Shown here in pieces: positions 14,892-23,534 of a stretch of DNA of 64,000 nucleotides. Source of the stretch: an uncultured Oscillospiraceae bacterium (GTDB lineage: Bacteria; Bacillota; Clostridia; Oscillospirales; Oscillospiraceae); assembly GCA_910588105.1 (NCBI GenBank), contig CAJUQD010000004.1, forward strand, positions 21,125 through 85,124. The letters run 5' to 3'. Within the stretch, counting starts at the first letter, position 1; every line of letters begins with the position of its first letter. The notes under the pieces were generated by a model. That model searched no databases, had not been told where the DNA came from, and worked only from the letters and a program-made list of their open reading frames with translations. The translations under genes and the position numbers were made by a program.

Positions 14892-15509
14892 TTACAGATT
14901 GTCCGCCTCCACGCCCAGCTCCCGCAGCTCCCGCCGCAGCCGGGCGGGGTCGTTGTGATAGACGATGCCGGAAAAGCCGCAGCGGATGGCGGCCTCGATG
15001 TTGAGGGGCACGTCGTCGATAAAGACGCACTCCTCGGGCCGCAGGCGGAACTGCTCCAGGAACCGAAGGTAGATCCCCGGCTCCGGCTTGACCAGGTGGC
15101 AGTCGGCGGAGATGAACTCCCCGTCGAAAAAGCGCAGGGCTGGGATGTTTTCCCGGAAGCTGTGGAACCGGGAGCAGGTGTTGGACAGCAGATAGATGCC
15201 ATACCCCTTGCCCTTGAGCTCCTCCACCAGGGCGTACACCCCGTCCAGCGGCGGGATGTCCCGGTGCCAGTTGTCCAGGATATCCCGCACCGCCTGGTGC
15301 AGCCGCTGGGGCAGGCGGCGGCAGACAGACGCCACCGCTTCCCCGTCGGTGATGGAGCCCCGGTCCATGCTGATCCACTCCACCGAGCGGAACAGCTCCC
15401 GGCGGATGAGCTCATAGTCCGCCGGATCGGGGACGAAGCGGGCGGTATAGCGCTGGGCGTCAAAGTTGATGAGCACGCCGCCCATGTCAAATACAATGTT
15501 TTTGATCAT
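14892..15509 (-). CDS. HAD-superfamily hydrolase (subfamily IA, YihX-like)
   Basis: This is a 205-residue HAD phosphatase. Motif I is FDMGGVLINFD (about 6-16), in which Gly-Gly-Val replaces the usual DxDGT. Motif II Ser/Thr is in YLLSNTCSRF (about 104-113), Lys of motif III is near HLVKPEPGIYL (about 139-149), and motif IV is ECVFIDDVPLN (about 160-170). The single Asp followed by Met in motif I is typical of the YihX group, which includes sugar-phosphate phosphatases. The start overlaps the permease stop by 4 bases, so it is translationally coupled to the ABC importer and may process the imported compound. Substrate unknown. Confidence 0.87.
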   Translation of the reverse strand: MIKNIVFDMGGVLINFDAQRYTARFVPDPADYELIRRELFRSVEWISMDRGSITDGEAVASVCRRLPQRLHQAVRDILDNWHRDIPPLDGVYALVEELKGKGYGIYLLSNTCSRFHSFRENIPALRFFDGEFISADCHLVKPEPGIYLRFLEQFRLRPEECVFIDDVPLNIEAAIRCGFSGIVYHNDPARLRRELRELGVEADNL

Positions 15510-17203
15510 ACGATGGATACCTTCCCCTTGCTGGCCTTGAATACCACGATGAGCAGGATGCCACTGGTGACCGTGAGGATGGAGGCCAGGGCCGCCGCCG
15601 TGCCCACCGAGTTGCGCACGATGTTGGTGTAGCTGGCGATGGTCATGGTGGCTGTCTTGCCGGTGTACAGCATGATGGAGGTGGACAGCTCGTTGATGCA
15701 GGTGACCCAGCTAATGATGGCGCCGGACAGCACGCCGGGCAGCATCAGCCGCGCGGTGACCTTTACGAAGGTTTTCATGGGGGATACGCCCAAGTTGATG
15801 GACGCCTCCTCCACGCTGGGGTCCATCTGCATGAGGAACGCGCTGCCAGAGCGGACGGTATAGGGCAGCTTGCGGATAATCATGGCGATGATGATGATGG
15901 AGGCGGTGCCGGTGAGCTTGATGACGGTGCCGTCGGCGGTTTTGCCCAGGTTGTTGAAGGCCACAATGTAACAAAGGCCCAGCACCGAGCCGGGAATGAC
16001 ATAGGGGGCCATCATCAGCATGTCCAGCGCGCCGCCGGTCCTGCCGCGGCGGCGGACGATGACATAGGACATGAGTATGCCCAGCGCCAGGATGAAGAGG
16101 ATGGCCACGGTGGAGAACACGAAGGAGTTGCGGATGTTGGTGGCCAGGCTGCGGCCCAACTCCATGTAGTGCTCCAGGGTGAAGCCCTCGGAAAAGACAA
16201 AGTTGGAGTAGTTGGTCTTGACAAAGGAGCAGAAGATGACGATGACCTGGGGCAGGAAGGATACCAGGCTGACCACAGCCACCGGCAGGGTCACGAGGAA
16301 CCGTTTCCAGCCGTGGTACTGGGCAATCTCCGGGGGACGCAGGGCAGACATGGTGTAGTTTTTCCTGGCCACCCACCACTTCTGGAGGAACAGGATCACC
16401 AGGGAGATGACCACGATAATCATGGAGATGGCGCTGGCCAGGTTGGCGTTTCCGCCGGTCTCGCTGAGGTATTCGTTGAAGATGAGCACCGGCAGGGTAC
16501 GGAAGTCACCGCCGGCCAGAATGCCCGGGGTGCCGAAATCGGCCAGGGCGGTCATAAACACCATCAGCGCGCCTGCGGCGATAGAGGGCATGACCACGGG
16601 GATGGTGACGGTGAGCAGGCGGCGCAGCTTGCCTGAGCCCAGGTTCTCCGCGCACTCTTCCACTGAGCGGTCGATGGAGCCCATGGCGCCGGACACGTAG
16701 AGGTAGACATAGGGGAACAGCTTCAGGGTGAACACCGCGCAGATGCCCCCCATGCCGTAGATGCTGGGCATCTGGAAGCCCAGCAGGTTAGTCAGCCACT
16801 GGGTGACCACGCCGGCGTTGCCGAACAGGATGATCCAGCTGTACGCGCCCAGAAAGGGCGGGCACATGAGGGAGAGGATGATGATGACATGCCAGAAGGT
16901 CTTGCCCGCGATGTTAAAGCGGGTCATCAGGTAGGCCATAGGCACGCCGATGAGGATGCTGGTGACGGTGGGCACCAGGCTGACCTTTAGGCTGTTGCCC
17001 AGGGCCTGGTAGTAATATTTTTTGGAGAAGAAGCGGTTAAAATTGTAAAAGGTGAAGCCCTCCTCCTTGCCGGAGAAAAAGCTGTTGATGACCAGGGTGG
17101 AGAAGGGATAGACCAGGAACAGCAGAAACACAGTAAAAATCAGAATCTTCACCCAGAACCAGAAGTCCTTGTAAAAGGGCTGGCCGTTTTTGCCCTTCAG
17201 CAT
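15506..17203 (-). CDS. ABC transporter permease, FbpB-type double-length
   Basis: This 565-residue inner-membrane permease contains two fused binding-protein-dependent transport domains, about six helices each, as in FbpB/AfuB iron(III) and 2-aminoethylphosphonate importers. Each half carries an EAA loop that contacts the ATPase: EECAENLGSGKLRR (about 180-193) and EEASINLGVSPMKT (about 470-483). Length is normal for this fused type. The stop overlaps the HAD gene start by 4 bases and the start overlaps the ATPase stop by 7. Substrate cannot be fixed from sequence: ferric iron, a phosphonate or a polyamine-like solute are all possible. Confidence 0.92.
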   Translation of the reverse strand: MLKGKNGQPFYKDFWFWVKILIFTVFLLFLVYPFSTLVINSFFSGKEEGFTFYNFNRFFSKKYYYQALGNSLKVSLVPTVTSILIGVPMAYLMTRFNIAGKTFWHVIIILSLMCPPFLGAYSWIILFGNAGVVTQWLTNLLGFQMPSIYGMGGICAVFTLKLFPYVYLYVSGAMGSIDRSVEECAENLGSGKLRRLLTVTIPVVMPSIAAGALMVFMTALADFGTPGILAGGDFRTLPVLIFNEYLSETGGNANLASAISMIIVVISLVILFLQKWWVARKNYTMSALRPPEIAQYHGWKRFLVTLPVAVVSLVSFLPQVIVIFCSFVKTNYSNFVFSEGFTLEHYMELGRSLATNIRNSFVFSTVAILFILALGILMSYVIVRRRGRTGGALDMLMMAPYVIPGSVLGLCYIVAFNNLGKTADGTVIKLTGTASIIIIAMIIRKLPYTVRSGSAFLMQMDPSVEEASINLGVSPMKTFVKVTARLMLPGVLSGAIISWVTCINELSTSIMLYTGKTATMTIASYTNIVRNSVGTAAALASILTVTSGILLIVVFKASKGKVSIV

Positions 17204-18273
17204 GAGAGCACCTCCTCGGTGTCCTTCCGATAGAGGCTGACCTGCTTGGGATTGAAGCTGAGATGTACCTCCTCGCCGTCCGGTTTCGCGCTGTCCACGT
17301 CCTTGGTGTACTCGTTGAGCTCCAGCACCTGGCCGGTGGTCAGCTCCACCTCATATTGGATGAAGTCGCCCAGGAAAGTGGACATATTTATCTTGCCGGG
17401 TATGCCCTGCTCACTGAAAAACAGCTGCTCGGGACGGGCGGACAGGATAACCTCGCCGCTGTAGGGCTTGCGCAGGGGCATCTGGAAGCTGTGTCCGTCG
17501 TGGAGCTTGACGGTGGCGGCTGCGGGATCCTGTCCGTCCACGGCGCAGTCGATGAAATTGGACACGCCGATGAAATTGGCTACAAAGGGATTGGCGGGCT
17601 TGCGGTAGATCTCCTCCGGCTTGCCAATCTGCATGATATTCCCCTGGTTCATGACCGCGATGCGGTCGGAAATGGCCAGAGCCTCCTCCTGGTCGTGGGT
17701 GACGTAGACGGTGGTAATGCCCAGCCGGCGCTGGAGCTTCTTGATGGTGGTGCGCATCTGTACCCGGAGCTTGGCGTCCAGATTGGACAGGGGCTCGTCC
17801 ATCAGCAGCACCCCCGGCTCGATGACGAAGGCGCGGGCCAGGGCCACACGCTGCTGCTGGCCGCCCGACAGCTCGTTGGGCTGCCGGGCTTTGAGCTGGT
17901 CTATCTGCACCATTTTCAGCGCCTCATCCACCCGGGGGATGATCTGTTCCTTGGGCACCTTCCGGGCCTTCAGGCCGTAGGCCACGTTGTCCGCCACGTT
18001 CAGGTGGGGGAAGATGGCGTAATTCTGGAACACCATGCCGATGTCCCGCTTGTGGGCGGGCAGGGTGTTGATGACCTGCTCGTCAAAGCAGATCTCGCCC
18101 CCGTCCACCGTGTTGAAGCCGGCGATCATGCGCAGCAGGGTGGTTTTCCCGCAGCCGGAGGGACCAAGCAGGGTGAAAAACTCCCCCTGCTCGATGTTCA
18201 GGCTGATGCCGTTGACGGCGGTGAAGTCACCGTACTTCTTCACGGCATTTTTAATGATAACAGCGTGGCTCAT
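17197..18273 (-). CDS. ABC transporter ATP-binding protein (FbpC/PotA type)
   Basis: This is a 358-residue ATPase with a complete nucleotide-binding domain: Walker [10 protein letters not shown] (about 38-46), Q loop FQNYAIFPH, signature LSGGQQQRVALARA (about 137-150), Walker B VLLMDEPLSNLD and H loop TVYVTHDQEEAL. After about residue 240 comes a C-terminal TOBE-like regulatory domain, as in the iron, polyamine and sugar importers of this class. It overlaps the permease by 7 bases. A stem-loop lies in the gap upstream (18305-18336), between it and the binding-protein gene, a common way to make more binding protein than ATPase. Confidence 0.94.
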   Translation of the reverse strand: MSHAVIIKNAVKKYGDFTAVNGISLNIEQGEFFTLLGPSGCGKTTLLRMIAGFNTVDGGEICFDEQVINTLPAHKRDIGMVFQNYAIFPHLNVADNVAYGLKARKVPKEQIIPRVDEALKMVQIDQLKARQPNELSGGQQQRVALARAFVIEPGVLLMDEPLSNLDAKLRVQMRTTIKKLQRRLGITTVYVTHDQEEALAISDRIAVMNQGNIMQIGKPEEIYRKPANPFVANFIGVSNFIDCAVDGQDPAAATVKLHDGHSFQMPLRKPYSGEVILSARPEQLFFSEQGIPGKINMSTFLGDFIQYEVELTTGQVLELNEYTKDVDSAKPDGEEVHLSFNPKQVSLYRKDTEEVLSC

Positions 18274-18304
18274 AGATGTTAGCTCCTCCTCTTTTGAATA
18301 ACTG

Positions 18305-18336
18305 GAGGGCGCCCCGAGGTCAGTCGGGGCGCCCTC
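18305..18336 (-). terminator. Intercistronic stem-loop in ABC operon
   Basis: GAGGGCGCCCCGA (18305-18317), loop GGTCAG, exact complement to 18336. No T run follows on the minus strand, so it more likely stabilises the upstream mRNA or gives partial termination than complete termination. Confidence 0.7.
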
Positions 18337-18370
18337 GTAAAAGCACGTTAAGGGTGTTGTGAAGGGGAGA

Positions 18371-19483
18371 TCAGCCCACCAGGGTGTCCTGCCACTTCTC
18401 CACGATGGCGGCCTTGTTGGCGGCGGCGTAGTCGAAGTTATAGGTCATGATGGCGAAGTCGCTCAGGGCCAGCAGGCCCTCGGGGGTGACATCGCTGCGG
18501 ATGGGACGGCGGCCGAAGTCCTTGTTCTGGGCGGTCTGGCACTCGGCGGACAAAACGAACTCCACGAACAGTTCAGCCAGCTCCTGGTTGGGGCAGTCCT
18601 TGACGATGGCCACGCCGTCGGGTACTGCAGAGGTACCATCGGTGGGGTAGACGATCTTCAGGTGGCCGGCGTCGCTGGTGTCATACTGCACGGCGGCCTT
18701 CTCCAGGGTGATGCCGATGGGGTACTCGCCGGAGTCCACGTTCTTGTGGGCGCCGGAGGAGCCGGACTGGATGACCAAGTTCTTAATCATGCTCTGCACC
18801 AGCTCCCAGCCCCCGGCGTAATCGTCGTCGGTTTTGCCGTAGTCCATCAGGATGGTGCACAGCTGGGTGAAGGCGGAGCCGGAGGAGGCGGGGTCGGCAA
18901 AGGCGATCTTGCCCTCCCACTTGGGATCGGCCAGGTCCTTCCAGGTCTGGGGGAAGTCGGCCTCGGCCACCAGGTCGGTGTTAATCAGGAACACCATGGG
19001 CAGGGGGGACTCGCCGATCCACAGGTACTCGGGATCATACAGGCTGGAGTCCAGCAGGTCGATGCAGGAGGGCTTGTAGGGCTGGAAATACTCCTTGTAT
19101 GCGGCCAGGGAGTCGGCGCCGCCGCCCCAGAGCACGTCGGCCATGGGGGAGGCGGACTCGGCGGCGATGCGGTTGAGTAGGTTGCCGGTGCCGTCGGCCA
19201 CCACGTCCACCTGGACGTTGGGATACTTGTCCTCAAACATTTTGACGCCAGCGTTCAGGGGATCGCTGTCGTGGGGGGAGTAGATGGTCAGCTTGCCGGA
19301 GTAGTCCTCCGGCTTCTTCTCGGTGTCGCCGGCGGGCTGGGACTCGGCGGGAGTGCTCTCCGCAGGGGCGCTGGGCTGGTCGGGCTCCTTGGTGGGGTCG
19401 GGCTCTTGTCCGCCGGTGCAGGCCATGAGGCTCAGCGCCATCACACAGGCCAGCAGCAGGGCGATCCACTTTTTCATTTTCAT
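18371..19483 (-). CDS. ABC transporter substrate-binding lipoprotein (FbpA type)
   Basis: This lipoprotein (370 residues from ATG 19483) captures solute outside the membrane. The signal peptide ends in the lipobox LMACTGG (about 19-25), followed by a Pro/Glu/Ser-rich spacer. The binding fold starts at KLTIYSPHDSDPLNAG (about 64) and contains ADVLWGGGADSL, the region equivalent to the ligand loop of FbpA/AfuA proteins. I chose ATG 19483, the second of three close Met codons, because GGAGG is 10 bases upstream; the first would be 1 base away. It is the first gene of the SBP-ATPase-permease-HAD operon. Ferric iron is the default family guess, not demonstrated. Confidence 0.9.
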   Translation of the reverse strand: MKMKKWIALLLACVMALSLMACTGGQEPDPTKEPDQPSAPAESTPAESQPAGDTEKKPEDYSGKLTIYSPHDSDPLNAGVKMFEDKYPNVQVDVVADGTGNLLNRIAAESASPMADVLWGGGADSLAAYKEYFQPYKPSCIDLLDSSLYDPEYLWIGESPLPMVFLINTDLVAEADFPQTWKDLADPKWEGKIAFADPASSGSAFTQLCTILMDYGKTDDDYAGGWELVQSMIKNLVIQSGSSGAHKNVDSGEYPIGITLEKAAVQYDTSDAGHLKIVYPTDGTSAVPDGVAIVKDCPNQELAELFVEFVLSAECQTAQNKDFGRRPIRSDVTPEGLLALSDFAIMTYNFDYAAANKAAIVEKWQDTLVG

Positions 19484-19536
19484 GTGTTTCATTCCTCCAT
19501 TTGCAGGTGTCGGCGGCATCCACCGCCGCTTTTCAT

Positions 19537-19565
19537 AGTGTACGCCACCCAATGGCATTTGTCAA
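19537..19565 (-). promoter_or_regulatory. Sigma-A promoter for the ABC importer operon
   Basis: Minus strand: -35 TTGACA (19565-19560), 17-base spacer, -10 TACACT (19542-19537). The 5' leader contains a GGCGGTGGATGCCGCC hairpin. Confidence 0.8.
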
Positions 19566-19764
19566 GAAAAACCTAGTCAATCCGACAAAAAACAGCGTGG
19601 GAATGCTGGATTAAATCATCAATAACGCCAAAATATGCACCGGGACGGGTAAAAAAGCCCGCCTGACAGCCAAAAATTTCCGCTAAAGTGGCAATGCGGA
19701 GGAAATGGGGATAAAAGGGCGCGTGGCTGCCGAAACTCCATTATGGAATGCCTGCCGGGGCGTC
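19566..19764. other. Divergent intergenic interval, nothing recognised
   Basis: About 200 bases between the ABC-operon promoter and the response-regulator control region. They are richer in A/T than the flanks and hold no convincing frame, terminator or further promoter. Confidence 0.5.
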
Positions 19765-19820
19765 TTAAGCCGAATTTAAGGATTTTCCCCCTTGCGGCTT
19801 AATCCGCTTGCTGGTAACAT
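19765..19820 (+). promoter_or_regulatory. Two-component operon promoter with TTAAG direct repeat
   Basis: -35 TTGCGG (19792-19797), 17-base spacer, -10 TAACAT (19815-19820). Just upstream, TTAAG repeats at 19765-19769 and 19776-19780 have an 11-base period, the spacing typical of OmpR-family binding sites, so autoregulation is plausible. Confidence 0.5.
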
Positions 19821-19889
19821 GGGAATTGTAAAGCCGCCGGGGACAGGCGGAGCGCGACAACAGGGAAAGAGGGAAGGAGTGGATGCGCC

Positions 19890-20594
19890 ATGTACACGGT
19901 GCTCATCTGCGATGACGACAGGGACATCGTTTCGGCGCTGGAGATATACCTGACCAGCGAGGGCTACCGCACGGTGTCCGCCTACAACGGGGAAGAGGCC
20001 ATCCGGGCGGTAAACGGGGGCAACATCGACCTCATTTTAATGGATATCATGATGCCCCAGTTGGATGGCATCCGGGCCACCGCCCGGCTGCGGGAGTCCG
20101 GCGGCAACATCCCCATTATCCTGCTCACCGCCAAGAGCGAGGATTCGGACAAGGTACTGGGGCTGAACATCGGCGCGGACGACTATATCACCAAGCCCTT
20201 CAACCCCATCGAGGTGCTGGCCCGGGTGAAGAGCCAGCTGCGGCGGTACACCACCCTGGGCGGCAAGGCGGCCGCCCAGGAGGGGGACGGGACGCTGCGC
20301 AACGGCTCCATCGTCATGGACGACGAGGCCAAGTCGGTGACGGTGGACGGGGAGGCAGTGAGCCTCACCCCCATTGAGTATAACATCCTGCGCCTGCTGA
20401 TGAAGAACCTGGGCCGGGTGTACTCCACCGCCCAGATTTACGAGCAGGTGTGGAACGACCCCGCCCTGGGCAGCGAGAACACCGTGGCCGTGCACATCCG
20501 GCACCTGCGGGAGAAGATCGAAATCGACCCCGCCAACCCGCGCTATCTGAAGGTGGTATGGGGGCTGGGGTACAAAATGGAGAAGATGACATGA
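19890..20594 (+). CDS. OmpR-family response regulator
   Basis: This is a 234-residue two-domain regulator. The receiver domain (about 1-120) has the acidic pocket CDDDRD (about 8-13), phospho-acceptor Asp in LILMDIMMP (about residue 52), LLTAKSE and the switch Lys in ITKPFNP (about 101). The C-terminal winged helix (about 135-234) has the OmpR hallmarks LTPIEYNILRLLM and VAVHIRHLREKIE. It pairs with the histidine kinase whose start overlaps its stop by 4 bases. The domain order resembles VanR, though the effector genes are not obvious here. The divergent ABC importer is a possible target. Confidence 0.94.
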   Translation: MYTVLICDDDRDIVSALEIYLTSEGYRTVSAYNGEEAIRAVNGGNIDLILMDIMMPQLDGIRATARLRESGGNIPIILLTAKSEDSDKVLGLNIGADDYITKPFNPIEVLARVKSQLRRYTTLGGKAAAQEGDGTLRNGSIVMDDEAKSVTVDGEAVSLTPIEYNILRLLMKNLGRVYSTAQIYEQVWNDPALGSENTVAVHIRHLREKIEIDPANPRYLKVVWGLGYKMEKMT

Positions 20595-22942
20595 AATGGC
20601 GGGAAAATATAGGCATGAAGGCCCTGGCCTTCATAGCGGCGGTGGCGGCATTCACCGCCACCGCAATCATGGGTTGGTATCAGCTGGCCAATTTTGACGC
20701 GCTGTGGGGCGACGCCTACCTCTATGACGAGAGCCATGGCTATACCCGGAACTATCTGGTGCGGCAGGATTACTTTGTGGTGAAAAATCTGGTGGCGCTC
20801 AAGGACCGGGCGGCGGCGGGGCAGGAGCTGTCCCTGCTGGAAAAGCGGGGCCTGGAGCAGCTGGAAGCCCAATATGACGCCGGGGCAACCAACCTGCGCT
20901 GGCAGCTGCTGGACCAGGATGGCCGGATTATCTATGGCAATACCCCGGAGGACAGCTCCCAGGTCCATGTGGACTACTTGGTGGAGTACACGCCCAACAG
21001 AACAGGTATCATTGAGCTCAACTCCGGCTGGGACTACTGGGAGATAGAAGAAAACCAGGGCCTCAACTCGGCAGACTACGCCGATGCGCGCATGAGCGAC
21101 AGCTGGCGGTATCTGCTGCCCGGCCTGGTGGAGGCCGCCCGGACGCAGGAGGCCGCACAGGAGATGGGCGTGGTCCTGGAGGTCCCGGACAGCGATACCA
21201 TTGTGGTGGCGCTGGACCAGGTGCTGGCGGACGACGACGGCTTGACCAATTACCTGTGGGTGCGCAATTCCGATGGGTGGTACGTCTATTTTCCCACCAT
21301 CCGGGCCTGCCTGGAGGCCAACCAGTTCGGTTATATCTTTGACCCGGACAGTCTGGAATGGGTGCTGACCTCCGAGGCGCAGGCGGATACAAAAACCGCC
21401 AGCCTGATCCTGTGGGTGGACGATAATCTCCGGGTGGACGACCAGTACCGCAAAGCGGCGGTGAAGCTGGAGGAGTGGCACGCCGGACGGACGCAGTACC
21501 TTACCCTGACCATTGTGCTGGGCACGGCGGGCATTTTGCTGATGGTATACCTGTGCTGCGGTGCGGGCCATAAGCGGGGGGTGGAGGGTGTCTATCTCAA
21601 CTGGTTCCACCGGGTTCCCGGGGATGTGCTGCTGTGTCTTCTGTTCCTGGGGGCCGTGGGCGTGGTGGGGATCGGCGTTATGGTTGTGGCCGATGCCTAT
21701 GGGAACGCACCCATGTTTGTGCAGCTGGTTGGCATCGGGCAGTCGGTGGCCGTGGCGGCGGCCCTGGGCCTGGGGGCGGTTGTGACGGTGTGCGCCCGGT
21801 GCAAGGCCCACACCCTGCTGCGCAACACCTGGACTTGGAAGCTGTGCGCTTGGTGCTGGAAGCTGTTTGTGCTGTTCTGGGGCTGGCTGTGGGAGCTGGC
21901 CGGGGCGATGGGGCGGGCCGTCCAGGCCATCCCCCTGATTTGGAAGGCGGTGATGGGCTGTATGGGCTACGCGCTGTTTACCATTGTGACGATAGATAAC
22001 GGAAACGCCACCGGGCTGTGGCTGCTGGTGAGCTTTATTGTGTCGGCCTACCTGTGCCTGTGGGCCTACCAGTGGAAGCGCATCCGCCACGGTACCCAGG
22101 AGATCATCGGCGGCAATCCCAATTACCACATCAACACCCGCCGGATGCTCCCCGACCTCAAGGGCCACGCCGATGAGCTGAACAACCTGGGCCACGCTAT
22201 CTCCACGGCGGTGGACGAGCGGATGAAGAGCGAGCACTTCAAGGCGGAGCTCATCACCAACGTATCCCACGACCTGAAAACGCCGCTGACCTCCATCATC
22301 AATTATGTGGACCTGCTGAAAAAGGTGGACATCGACAACCCCAAGGCGGCGGAGTATATCGAGGTGCTGGACCGCAAAAGCCAGCGGCTGAAAAAGCTTA
22401 CCGAGGATCTTGTGGAGGCATCCAAAGCGTCCACCGGCAACCTGACGGTGAACTGGGAGAGGCTGGACTGGGCCCAGCTCACCGACCAGGCCCTGGCCGA
22501 GTGCGGCGAGCGGCTGGATGCCCAGAACCTGACGGTGGTGCGCTCCCTGCCCGGCGATCCCATGTGGGTGGAGGCGGACGGGCGGCACCTGTGGCGGGTG
22601 CTGGACAACCTGCTCACCAACTGCGCCAAATACGCCCTGCCGGGCACGCGGGTCTATGTGGACCTGCGGCGCAGCGGGGAGTGGGCGGTGCTGTCGGTGA
22701 AAAACATCTCCCGGGACGCCCTGGATATGCCCGCCGAGCGGCTGATGGAGCGGTTTGTCCGGGGGGACGAGTCCCGCAACCAGGCGGGCAGCGGCCTGGG
22801 GCTGTCCATCGCCCAGTCGCTGACGGAGCTCCAGCACGGCAGGTTTGAGATCAGCATCGACGGGGACCTGTTCAAGGCCATTGTCACCCTGCCGATGGCA
22901 GGGGAGCGGGCGGAAGACCCCATCCAATTGATGCTATCGTGA
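20591..22942 (+). CDS. Sensor histidine kinase with large extracytoplasmic domain and helical bundle
   Basis: This 783-residue kinase is started at ATG 20591, overlapping the regulator stop as ATGA. One N-terminal helix (about 9-30) leads into an outside domain of about 270 residues (Tyr/Asp/Gly-rich), then about five membrane helices (about 303-500). The catalytic part follows: H box NVSHDLKTPLTS with His about 560, N box WRVLDNLLTNCAKYA, and G box QAGSGLGLSIAQS (about 730). A HAMP-like segment cannot be seen clearly. The long membrane bundle between sensor and kinase is unusual for a VanS-type enzyme and suggests sensing within the membrane. Signal unknown. Confidence 0.92.
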   Translation: MKWRENIGMKALAFIAAVAAFTATAIMGWYQLANFDALWGDAYLYDESHGYTRNYLVRQDYFVVKNLVALKDRAAAGQELSLLEKRGLEQLEAQYDAGATNLRWQLLDQDGRIIYGNTPEDSSQVHVDYLVEYTPNRTGIIELNSGWDYWEIEENQGLNSADYADARMSDSWRYLLPGLVEAARTQEAAQEMGVVLEVPDSDTIVVALDQVLADDDGLTNYLWVRNSDGWYVYFPTIRACLEANQFGYIFDPDSLEWVLTSEAQADTKTASLILWVDDNLRVDDQYRKAAVKLEEWHAGRTQYLTLTIVLGTAGILLMVYLCCGAGHKRGVEGVYLNWFHRVPGDVLLCLLFLGAVGVVGIGVMVVADAYGNAPMFVQLVGIGQSVAVAAALGLGAVVTVCARCKAHTLLRNTWTWKLCAWCWKLFVLFWGWLWELAGAMGRAVQAIPLIWKAVMGCMGYALFTIVTIDNGNATGLWLLVSFIVSAYLCLWAYQWKRIRHGTQEIIGGNPNYHINTRRMLPDLKGHADELNNLGHAISTAVDERMKSEHFKAELITNVSHDLKTPLTSIINYVDLLKKVDIDNPKAAEYIEVLDRKSQRLKKLTEDLVEASKASTGNLTVNWERLDWAQLTDQALAECGERLDAQNLTVVRSLPGDPMWVEADGRHLWRVLDNLLTNCAKYALPGTRVYVDLRRSGEWAVLSVKNISRDALDMPAERLMERFVRGDESRNQAGSGLGLSIAQSLTELQHGRFEISIDGDLFKAIVTLPMAGERAEDPIQLMLS

Positions 22943-23035
22943 GGAGATGCCCCCGGCGAAAGGGTGGGTACTGATAAGGAAGCACCCAATCCACCCACAG
23001 CCGAACCCTAAAAACGGAAAAGGCAGGAGGCCGGA

Positions 23036-23067
23036 ACGGGGCAACTCCCATAAGGAAGTTGCCCCGT
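23036..23067 (+). other. Perfect stem-loop, no T run
   Basis: ACGGGGCAACT, a 10-base loop, then AGTTGCCCCGT. It follows the kinase gene at 94 bases and may stabilise the 3' end. Confidence 0.6.
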
Positions 23068-23100
23068 GGCGGCGCCTGTAAGTGAAAATCATTCGATTAG

Positions 23101-23132
23101 GACGGCGTGGCGATTGCTACGCCGTCTTTTTC
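23101..23132 (+). terminator. Intrinsic terminator after two-component operon
   Basis: GACGGCGT (23101-23108), loop GGCGATTGCT, ACGCCGTC then TTTTTCTT. Confidence 0.85.
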
Positions 23133-23362
23133 TTGCGCTTCCTTATGGAATTAGCGCAGGGGTGAGCGATTAGGAACCCAAAACCATCAGGAAGCCGGTT
23201 AGCGGGGATTTTCTGAGCCGTCATAACGTCCAGAATCCCGAACACACCCTTCAGGCGGAGATCATTTCCAATGTCGGTTTCCATGGTAATGTCCTTGCAC
23301 TTTTTCATCAGCGCATAGGTGGCGGGGGTGGCAACCAGCACCCGCCCCGTTTCGGGAACCTC
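23117..23362 (-). pseudogene. Remnant of phage major capsid protein gene
   Basis: On the minus strand the translated segment VPETGRVLVATPATYALMKK, continuing with TMETDIG and IPANRLPDGFGFLIAHP, resembles the C-terminal half of phage major capsid proteins. In those the sequence PESGRV-VTP is followed by short conserved blocks and a final HP. The N-terminal part is absent and the frame ends in a Lys-rich tail from unrelated sequence. At 23362-23364 it abuts an HTH gene fragment on the other strand. A decayed fragment, not a functional gene. Confidence 0.6.
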
Positions 23363-23363
23363 G

Positions 23364-23534
23364 GCATTCCCGGAACGCTCCGCCGATGTGCGTATGGCGC
23401 AGTATGAAACCGGGAGCCGCACCCCCAAGGCCGGCCTGGCCCGGACGCTGGCGGGCTTTTTCAAAGTCTCGACCGATGCCCTGACCGTTCCCGACATAGA
23501 CAGCGACATCGGCCTTACCAGTGTTTGTTTATAA
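23364..23534 (+). pseudogene. Remnant of XRE-type HTH regulator gene
   Basis: The plus frame reads AFPERSADVRMAQYETGSRT, then PKAGLARTLAGFFKVSTDAL and TVPDIDSDIGLT. This matches the DNA-binding and following segment of small XRE regulators found in Firmicutes mobile elements (consensus PERSADVRMAQYE-GSRTPKA). Both the start and the C-terminal domain are missing, and the end overlaps the stop region of the minus-strand purO gene. Confidence 0.7.

Noticed and set aside
13939..15378. 479-residue minus-strand frame across the HAD gene, repeat B and DUF2752
   Set aside because: It crosses three unrelated regions in an off frame. Segments only resemble translated repeat DNA.
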